Assembly (NCBI GenBank): GCA_964036155.1
Contig: OZ038422.1
Span: forward strand, 17,011,201-17,075,200
Origin: Diploscapter coronatus
Lineage: Eukaryota > Nematoda > Chromadorea > Rhabditida > Rhabditidae
Direction of reading: 5' to 3'
DNA: 64,000 nucleotides
Part shown: piece after piece, positions 50,701 to 59,600 of the stretch
Layout: each line of letters opens with the position of its first letter
How positions within the stretch are numbered: position 1 is the first letter of the stretch
Position numbers and translations under genes: made by a program
The notes under the pieces: model-generated
What the model was told of the DNA's origin: nothing
The model's database searches: none
What the model saw: only the letters and a program-made list of their open reading frames with translations

Positions 50701-51031
50701 CCGATGGTATAGGTTTTATTCTGAAGTTAGATCCCGGGGTCACGCACTTCCCTAGTTAGTTCCAACGCCATCCATTCCCACCACCAATTCTCCGTTTAGT
50801 CCTAGACCGAGTCGATTCAGATCTATCTGAGCTCCGAATCCACCTATCTGAAATTTCAGATACCTCAATTCTTTAGATTTGCAAATTGACCTGCTCCGTC
50901 CCCTCGATAAGTGTTGACTGGATGTGTCGCTTGATCTTGTCGACGAACTCATTGCCCTGCTCGATGCTGACTCCGCTGCTCGAATACGATGCACAGTTGG
51001 CAGCACCAGTTATCTCATTCAAATCAGCCAT
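47726..51031 (-). CDS. Bifunctional AIRS-GART purine biosynthesis enzyme, interrupted by an insertion
   Basis: De novo purine synthesis: aminoimidazole ribonucleotide synthetase (PurM-like) joined to phosphoribosylglycinamide formyltransferase (PurN-like), about 596 residues if the insert is removed. AIRS motifs: [50 protein letters not shown] and [15 protein letters not shown] motifs: [29 protein letters not shown] (catalytic Asn and His) and [10 protein letters not shown] (catalytic Asp). It ends ...IQTEK. No glycinamide ribonucleotide synthetase (GARS) is recognisable upstream, whereas C. elegans and vertebrates have GARS-AIRS-GART fusions. The exon coding GVGTKIE is split by the palindrome at 50037-50755, which puts TAG immediately after GVGTN. 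Removing it with one TAA restores the consensus. The start at 51031 is inferred; several acceptors are AAG. Confidence 0.85.
50037..50755. mobile_element. Young palindromic element inserted in the AIRS exon, TTA target duplication
   Basis: A 719-base palindrome with identical tips CTAGGGAAGTGCGTGACCCC, flanked by TTA at 50034-50036 and 50756-50758. The outer parts of both arms look identical: the same 64-codon frame occurs in each (50049-50243 plus, 50549-50743 minus). The central 75-100 bases are unpaired. There is no transposase. A 3-bp TWA-type duplication is a PIF/Harbinger trait, which is an inference here. On the coding strand it lies between GGAAC-TAA and TAA-GATCGAA, inside a conserved AIRS codon run. 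Confidence 0.85.
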
Positions 51032-51087
51032 TCCGATGTCTTTTCGGAATTGTTTCCCCTCGAATTCAATCGATTCGATCTTCTTAC

Positions 51088-51303
51088 ATTCATACGATCT
51101 GCTATTCTTCTTGTTTCAGAATCACATCCACCCAAATAATACAATTTTCCTTTGAAATACGCGACAGGTTCACTAAAATGCCATTGAGGAGGATCTGGAC
51201 CTGTAAAATTCTTTGAATCGACAATTTATGGATTTGTTGAGCAGACCTCTTGAAATTCGTCGAGTATTCGAGTCAAAGATTTCAAAAAGTTTTCTTTCGC
51301 TGT
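51088..51303 (-). CDS. Kelch-repeat-like exons, partial gene
   Basis: Two in-frame exons upstream of AIRS-GART. The first (about 51303-51250) reads ERKLFEIFDSNTRRISRG and joins in phase 1 to 51200-51088, which reads PDPPQWHFSEPVAYFKG, KLYYLGGCDSETRR, IADRMN. This is the layout of one Kelch beta-propeller blade (F-D-x-x-T, then the G-K-L-Y-x-L-G-G strand). If the GTAAG donor at 51087 is not used, the frame stops at about 51019, overlapping the AIRS start. Only one blade is seen where six are usual, so this may be a decayed or partial gene. It may belong with the exon at 51.5-51.73 kb. Confidence 0.4.
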
Positions 51304-51477
51304 TCAATGCAAAAATCTAAAATTATAAAATTGGCAATGACAAATAAAATCATCTATTTTATTATCTTTTGTGATTGCAATTCATATGATTGGAAATAAT
51401 TATTAGTAAATTTCGTAATCTGCTTAACAGAATTAGTATGCGAATCAAACAGACAAATTATTTCTTCTCTAACATAG

Positions 51478-51504
51478 CTGTTTTTTTTTTTTTTTTTTTT
51501 TTTT
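51478..51504. repeat. Poly-T tract
   Basis: A run of more than 20 T in the + strand, preceding the possible BACK-like exon. Simple sequence. Confidence 0.8.
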
Positions 51505-51527
51505 AAATAATATACTAAATACTAAAG

Positions 51528-51732
51528 TTAACTTTCGAGAATACAACAGAATATTTTCCTACGATAGAATAAAATTTTCCTCTCGAGCGCTGCCGGTAGA
51601 TGTTTCTCGACTATTTGCATCATCCGCTTATTAGTCCAGACCACCAATTGTCCCAGATCTTTGAACTGGGATATTTGCAGATCAACAATACAATTTCGAC
51701 TGGTAAGTTGGCTAACATCTTTGCTAAGAAAC
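51528..51732 (-). CDS. Possible BACK-domain-like exon, partial gene
   Basis: After a TTTCTTAG acceptor the frame reads KDVSQLTSRNCIVDLQISQF, then KDLGQLVVWTNKRMMQIVEK and HLPAALERK before a stop at about 51528, or a donor CTATC|GTAGGA. The pattern 'LTSxNCxxxLxxxxxFxxLxxL' resembles the start of a BACK domain, which usually sits between BTB and Kelch parts. With the Kelch blade just downstream this suggests a KLHL-type gene, but the joins and any BTB exon were not settled. Segments at 52.49-52.57 and 52.71-52.79 kb have open frames that may belong to it. Confidence 0.35.
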
Positions 51733-53070
51733 CTAAACAATAAAAATGGAAATAGTAGAAAAATATTGATTGAATGAGAAAGTCGGGAATTAGTGAGTTT
51801 GAAATTGACCATTGAAAAAGGGGAATGAAACCGCTAAATTGGTGCTCCGTAACTTTTATCAGACTAAAAATCGATTCCTAAACATGGTCTATCATTTAAG
51901 AATCCTAAAACGAAGAAGCATGCTGAAATGTGTAACAAATCTGGTTGGAGATAGATGTAGGAGTTGCAGATAATTATTCGCAGTAGTGTATTGATGACTG
52001 TCTCTCAAAATTGAGTAGTTGAACCTTCTATTAATAAAAATAAAAATAATACAAAATGTACAAAAATTTTAAATTCAAATGTTAGTAGAGGTAATTGAAG
52101 TTCGAGTATTAATTATATAGATTGTTTCCTTCAAACGAGGTTTTAAGTTAAAATTTACGTTTATTTAAACATTTTTTCATTGATATTAGAATTAAGAAGA
52201 ACGGAAATGAATAGCATTAGAGCGATAAAATAACTTTAACAAATACTGAAAGGTATTGAACTGAAATTAAATGGATTGATACCATGACAATGATAAAGAA
52301 AATACCTCATTATCAATCAGGTACTGAAAAGAGAGATTGACTGAGAAGAGAAAATAAGAAAAATATATTATGATAAATACAGACCGCGTCAAATGATTGT
52401 AACTTTGCGTGGAATGGACCGTTTTCAAAAATCTAAGCAGATTCAGAGTCTGGACGATGAAGTGTTTCATGTGATACGGGTTTCCTGAGACCACGATGGT
52501 TTTCGAAAAACAAACCACACCATGATGATCAGCGTGAAAAACTGAACAATATATGTGAAAATCAGCCAAATCGACGGACCCCTGGAAATAACTCCTTTGC
52601 TAAGACTGGTTTTTCCTGATATTCACTCTTAAACCCCTTTGCTAAAAATAAATATGAAATTGAAGTTTTAGAAATATTTGATTATTTGCTGGAATATGAA
52701 TTTGAAATGCTTTAAGTTTACTTTCATATATGTTCTTGTTTAGCTGTGCTAGTGGAATTTTGGAATGACGGATCTCCAAAGTATAGGACGTCTCCGATGA
52801 ACATGCAATTGATATCAGGAACTAAACAACAATAGATTATCGATTATCAATAATAACATAGTTAAAGCTGACTAGCGTTATCATCAGTTAAAATGGTATA
52901 TAATCTGCAGGCAGTGAGAAAGTTAAATATGCATGGGCATGCTCATGACCGAATTTTTGAACATAAACCTCGTTTTATGAGCTATAAAATAGGCAACTCA
53001 AGCATAAAATATCACATTTCTTTAATTTTTAGGTCAATATTTTGAATTGCCGCCAATTCTAACCTTTGCT
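51733..53070. other. AT-rich region with unresolved exon-like frames
   Basis: The minus strand has two exon-like windows bounded by acceptors. One near 52577-52490 can be read as a membrane segment (SIWLIFTYIVQFFTLIIMVW) or, in another frame, as ADFHIYCSVFHADHHGVV. The other lies near 52794-52710 (VPDINCMFIGDVLYFGDP). I could not build a gene from them. The rest is AT-rich without visible features. Confidence 0.25.
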
Positions 53071-53419
53071 ATGAGATTCCAGTATGTTGCTTATTTATCA
53101 CTTTCATGTTCTTTGCTCTTATCACTCATTGTAAATGTGAAAGGTATTGTTTTTAATGTAATTGCATATTTATTGAGCATAAATTATTCAACAATTATGG
53201 AAAATTTTAAGACACCAGATATGAACAAATTAAAGCAAATGAAAATGAGATTCACACGTAAGGTTTTCTTCGGCACGAAGATGGCTAAATATCTAATCTA
53301 CCCGAATCACTCAAAAGATACTTGTCATTGAAAACAAATTGTAAGTAATGAGTTTATGTTTGTGTGCTGGACATTGAAGTTCCAGATGGCGAGCTAACCG
53401 AGCTTATGAATGCACTTGA
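53071..53419 (+). CDS. Possible very small secreted peptide
   Basis: ATG at 53071 starts MRFQYVAYLSLSCSLLLSLI followed by VNVK, a good signal peptide, ending at a GTATTG donor. A TTTTAAG acceptor and an ACAC|GTAAGG donor permit a second exon (DTRYEQIKANENEIH), and a TTCCAG acceptor near 53384 permits a third ending TWRANRAYECT. The result would be about 50 residues with a mature part of about 27. No homologue is recognised and only the signal peptide is convincing; it could be chance. Confidence 0.3.
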
Positions 53420-53641
53420 ACCTGAAATTTAAAAGAAATTAGTTCAATTCAATCAGTAGGATATTGAGATTATCATGCTCATGCGAGAAAATATGCATTT
53501 GTGAACTATTGAACATTCTATCAGCCAACTTGCTCTCATACTTACTCGGTGACGTGATGCTCGTAGTAGTACCGGAGGTTGTTGAGCTACAACTGCTGCC
53601 GAATCTAAAATTCTTTCAAATCAAAAATCTATTAATTTAAA
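53420..53641. other. 3' flank of the mucin-like gene
   Basis: A downstream Ser/Thr-rich frame (CSSTTSGTTTSITSP, near 53600-53545) sits behind an ATTTTAG acceptor, but its phase does not fit the only donor at the end of the array (ACTG|GTATCT). It may be a further exon reached through a different splice, or a remnant. Confidence 0.3.
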
Positions 53642-56600
53642 TCAGATACCAGTAGTCGAGGATTGCTGAGATGTCACTGTGGAGGACCCGATCGTCATCG
53701 AAGGTCGCTGCGTACTTGTCGCTGTGGAAGACACGATCGTCCTTGAAGCTCTAGTCGTTGTTGGATTCTGGCTGCTGGATGGGGTCGATGGTAAGCTAGT
53801 ACTGCTCTGTGAGGATTCTGTAGACAGCAAATTCGTGCTCGTTTGTTGGCTAGTCTGAGTCGACGACGATGTTATAATTGGACTGGTCGAAAATGAAGAA
53901 GTTGTGCTCGTTTGTGTGGATGTAGGGACCGACGACGATGATATAATCGGGCTGGTCGAAAATCCAGAAGTTGTGCCGGTTTGCTGGCTAGTCTGAGTCG
54001 ATGAAGATATCATAATCGGGCTGGTCGAAAATGAAGAAGTTGTGCTCGTTTGTGTGGATGTAGGGACCGACGACGATGATATAATCGGGCTGGTCGAAAA
54101 TGAAGAAGTTGTGCTCGTTTGTGTGGACGTAGGGACCGACGACGATGTTATAATAGGGCTGGTCGAAAATGAAGAAGTTGTGGTCGTTTGTGTGGATGTA
54201 GGGACCGACGACGATGATATAATCGGGCTGGTCGAAAATGAAGAAGTTGTGGTCGTTTGTGTGGATGTAGGGACCGACGACGATGTTATAATCGGGCTGG
54301 TCGAAAATCCAGAAGTTGTGCCGGTTTGCTGGCTAGTCTGAGTCGATGAAGATGTCATAATCGGGCTGGTTGAAAATCCAGAAGTTGTGGTCGTTTGTGT
54401 GGACGTAGGGACCGACGACGATGTTATAATAGGGCTGGTCGAAAATGAAGAAGTTGTGGTCGTTTGTGTGGACGTAGGGACCGACGACGATGATATAATC
54501 GGGCTGGTTGAAAATCCAGAAGTTGTGCCGGTTTGCTGGCTAGTCGAAGCCGATGAAGATGTCATAATCGGGCTGGTTGAAAATCCAGAAGTTGTGGTCG
54601 TTTGTGTGGATGTAGGGACCGACGACGATGATATAATCGGGCTGGTTGAAAATCCAGAAGTTGTGGTCGTTTGTGTGGATGTAGGGACCGACGACGATGA
54701 TATAATCGGGCTGGTTGAAAATCCAGAAGTTGTGGTCGTTTGTGTGGACGTAGGGACCGACGACGATGATATAATCGGGCTGGTTGAAAATCCAGAAGTT
54801 GTGGTCGTTTGTGTGGACGTAGGGACCGACGACGATGTTATAATAGGGCTGGTCGAAAATGAAGAAGTTGTGGTCGTTTGTGTGGATGTAGGGACCGATG
54901 ACGATGTTATAATCGGGCTGGTCGAAAATGAAGAAGTTGTGGTCGTTTGTGTGGATGTAGGGACCGACGACGATGTTATAATAGGGCTGGTCGAAAATGA
55001 AGAAGTTGTGGTCGTTTGTGTGGATGTAGGGACCGACGACGATGTTATAATAGGGCTGGTCGAAAATGAAGAAGTTGTGGTCGTTTGTGTGGATGTAGGG
55101 ACCGACGACGATGATATAATCGGGCTGGTCGAAAATGAAGAAGTTGTGGTCGTTTGTGTGGATGTAGGGACCGACGACGATGTTATAATCGGGCTGGTCG
55201 AAAATCCAGAAGTTGTGCCGGTTTGCTGGCTAGTCTGAGTCGATGAAGATGTCATAATCGGGCTGGTTGAAAATCCAGAAGTTGTGGTCGTTTGTGTGGA
55301 CGTAGGGACCGACGACGATGTTATAATAGGGCTGGTCGAAAATGAAGAAGTTGTGGTCGTTTGTGTGGACGTAGGGACCGACGACGATGATATAATCGGG
55401 CTGGTTGAAAATCCAGAAGTTGTGCCGGTTTGCTGGCTAGTCGAAGCCGATGAAGATGTCATAATCGGGCTGGTTGAAAATCCAGAAGTTGTGGTCGTTT
55501 GTGTGGATGTAGGGACCGACGACGATGATATAATCGGGCTGGTTGAAAATCCAGAAGTTGTGGTCGTTTGTGTGGATGTAGGGACCGACGACGATGATAT
55601 AATCGGGCTGGTTGAAAATCCAGAAGTTGTGGTCGTTTGTGTGGACGTAGGGACCGACGACGATGATATAATCGGGCTGGTTGAAAATCCAGAAGTTGTG
55701 GTCGTTTGTGTGGACGTAGGGACCGACGACGATGTTATAATAGGGCTGGTCGAAAATGAAGAAGTTGTGGTCGTTTGTGTGGATGTAGGGACCGATGACG
55801 ATGTTATAATCGGGCTGGTCGAAAATGAAGAAGTTGTGGTCGTTTGTGTGGATGTAGGGACCGACGACGATGTTATAATAGGGCTGGTCGAAAATGAAGA
55901 AGTTGTGGTCGTTTGTGTGGATGTAGGGACCGACGACGATGTTATAATAGGGCTGGTCGAAAATGAAGAAGTTGTGGTCGTTTGTGTGGATGTAGGGACC
56001 GACGACGATGATATAATCGGGCTGGTTGAAAATCCAGAAGTTGTGGTCGTTTGTGTGGATGTAGGGACCGACGACGATGATATAATCGGGCTGGTTGAAA
56101 ATCCAGAAGTTGTGGTCGTTTGTGTGGACGTAGGGACCGACGACGATGATATAATCGGGCTGGTTGAAAATCCAGAAGTTGTGGTCGTTTGTGTGGACGT
56201 AGGGACCGACGACGATGATATAATCGGGCTGGTTGAAAATCCAGAAGTTGTGGTCGTTTGTGTGGACGTAGGGACCGACGACGATGATATAATCGGGCTG
56301 GTTGAAAATCCAGAAGTTGTGGTCGTTTGTGTGGATGTAGGGACCGACGACGATGTTATAATAGGGCTGGTCGAAAATGAAGAAGTTGTGGTCGTTTGTG
56401 TGGATGTAGGGACCGACGACGATGTTATAATAGGGCTGGTCGAAAATGAAGAAGTTGTGGTCGTTTGTGTGGATGTAGGGACCGACGACGATGATATAAT
56501 CGGGCTGGTTGAAAATCCAGAAGTTGTGGTCGTTTGTGTGGATGTAGGGACCGACGACGATGATATAATCGGGCTGGTTGAAAATCCAGAAGTTGTGGTC

Positions 56601-59600
56601 GTTTGTGTGGATGTAGGGACCGACGACGATGATATAATCGGGCTGGTTGAAAATCCAGAAGTTGTGGTCGTTTGTGTGGATGTAGGGACCGACGACGATG
56701 ATATAATCGGGCTGGTCGAAAATCCAGAAGTTGTGGTCGTTTGTGTGGATGTAGGGACCGACGACGATGATATAATCGGGCTGGTCGAAAATCCAGAAGT
56801 TGTGGTCGTTTGTGTGGATGTAGGGACCGACGACGATGTTATAATCGGGCTGGTTGAAAATCCAGAAGTTGTGCCGGTTTGCTGGCTAGTCTGAGTCGAT
56901 GAAGATGTCATAATTGGGCTCGATGAATATCCAGAGGTCGTAGCTGTTTGCTGGCTAGTCGGAGCCGATGAAGATGTGAAAATTGGGCTGGTCGAAAATC
57001 CAGAAGTTGTGCCGGTTTGCTGGCTAGTCTGAGTCGATGAAGATGTCATAATTGGGCTCGATGAATATCCAGAGGTCGTAGCTGTTTGCTGGCTAGTCGG
57101 AGCCGATGAAGATGTGAAAATTGGGCTGGTCGAAAATCCAGAAGTTGTGCCGGTTTGCTGGCTAGTCTGAGTCGACGACGATGATATAATCGGGCTGGTC
57201 GAAAATGAAGAAGTTGTGGTCGTTTGTGTGGATGTAGGGACCGACGACGATGTTATAATCGGGCTGGTCGAAAATGAAGAAGTTGTGGTCGTTTGTGTGG
57301 ATGTAGGGACCGATGACGATGTTATAATCGGGCTGGTCGAAAATGAAGAAGTTGTGGTCGTTTGTGTGGATGTAGGGACCGACGACGATGATATAATCGG
57401 GCTGGTCGAAAATGAAGAAGTTGTGGTCGTTTGTGTGGATGTAGGGACCGACGACGATGTTATAATCGGGCTGGTCGAAAATCCAGAAGTTGTGCCGGTT
57501 TGCTGGCTAGTCTGAGTCGATGAAGATGTCATAATCGGGCTGGTTGAAAATCCAGAAGTTGTGGTCGTTTGTGTGGACGTAGGGACCGACGACGATGTTA
57601 TAATAGGGCTGGTCGAAAATGAAGAAGTTGTGGTCGTTTGTGTGGACGTAGGGACCGACGACGATGATATAATCGGGCTGGTTGAAAATCCAGAAGTTGT
57701 GCCGGTTTGCTGGCTAGTCGAAGCCGATGAAGATGTCATAATCGGGCTGGTTGAAAATCCAGAAGTTGTGGTCGTTTGTGTGGATGTAGGGACCGACGAC
57801 GATGATATAATCGGGCTGGTTGAAAATCCAGAAGTTGTGGTCGTTTGTGTGGATGTAGGGACCGACGACGATGATATAATCGGGCTGGTTGAAAATCCAG
57901 AAGTTGTGGTCGTTTGTGTGGACGTAGGGACCGACGACGATGATATAATCGGGCTGGTTGAAAATCCAGAAGTTGTGGTCGTTTGTGTGGACGTAGGGAC
58001 CGACGACGATGTTATAATCGGGCTGGTTGAAAATCCAGAAGTTGTGGTCGTTTGTGTGGACGTAGGGACCGACGACGATGATATAATCGGGCTGGTCGAA
58101 AATGAAGAAGTTGTGGTCGTTTGTGTGGACGTAGGGACCGACGACGATGATATAATCGGGCTGGTTGAAAATCCAGAAGTTGTGGTCGTTTGTGTGGATG
58201 TAGGGACCGACGACGATGATATAATCGGGCTGGTTGAAAATCCAGAAGTTGTGGTCGTTTGTGTGGATGTAGGGACCGACGACGATGATATAATCGGGCT
58301 GGTCGAAAATGAAGAAGTTGTGGTCGTTTGTGTGGACGTAGGGACCGACGACGATGATATAATCGGGCTGGTTGAAAATCCAGAAGTTGTGGTCGTTTGT
58401 GTGGATGTAGGGACCGACGACGATGATATAATCGGGCTTGTCAAAAATTCAGAGGTCGTAGCTGTTTGCTGGCTAGTCGGAGCCGATGAAGATGTCATAA
58501 TTGGGCTCGATGAATATCCAGAGGTCGTAGCTGTTTGCTGGCTAGTCGGAGCCGATGAAGATGTGAAAATTGGGCTGGTCGAAAATCCAGAAGTTGTGGT
58601 CGTTTGTGTGGATGTAGGGACCGACGACGATGATATAATCGGGCTTGTCAAAAATTCAGAAGTTGTGCCGGTTTGCTGGCTAGTCGGAGCCGATGAAGAT
58701 GTGGAAATTGGGCTTGTCAAAAATTCAGAGGTCGTAGCTGTTTGCTGGCTAGTCGGAGCCGATGAAGATGTCATAATTGGGCTCGATGAATATCCAGAGG
58801 TCGTAGCTGTTTGCTGGCTAGTCGGAGCCGATGAAGATGTGAAAATTGGGCTGGTCGAAAATCCAGAAGTTGTGGTCGTTTGTGTGGACGTAGGGACCGA
58901 CGACGATGTTATAATAGGGCTGGTTGAAAATCCAGAAGTTGTGCCGGTTTGTTGGCTAGTCGGAGCCGATGAAGATGTGGAAATTGGGCTTGTCAAAAAT
59001 TCAGAGGTCGTAGCTGTTTGCTGGCTAGTCGAAGGCGATGAAGATGTGGAAATTGGGCTTGTCAAAAATTCAGAAGTTGTGCCGGTTTGTTGGCTAGTCG
59101 GAGCCGATGAAGATGTGGAAATTGGGCTTGTCAAAAATTCAGAGGTCGTAGCTGTTTGCTGGCTAGTCGAAGGCGATGAAGATGTCATAATCGGGCTCGA
59201 TGAATATCCAGAGGTCGTAGCTGTTTGCTGGCTAGTCGGAGCCGATGAAGATGTGAAAATTGGGCTGGTTGAAAATCCAGAAGTTGTGCCGGTTTGCTGG
59301 CTAGTCGAAGGCGATGAAGATGTGGAAATTGGGCTGGTCGAAAATGAAGAAGTTGTGGTCGTTTGTGTGGATGTAGGGACCGACGACGATGATATAATCG
59401 GGCTGGTTGAAAATCCAGAAGTTGTGCCGGTTTGCTGGCTAGTCGGAGCCGATGAAGATGTCATAATTGGGCTCGATGAATATCCAGAGGTCGTAGCTGT
59501 TTGCTGGCTAGTCGAAGGCGATGAAGATGTCATAATCGGGCTCGATGAATATCCAGAGGTCGTAGCTGTTTGCTGGCTAGTCGGAGCCGATGAAGATGTG

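Noticed and set aside
50049..50743. Two identical 64-codon frames in the AIRS insertion
   Set aside because: They are the same sequence in the two arms of a palindrome, with no recognisable domain.
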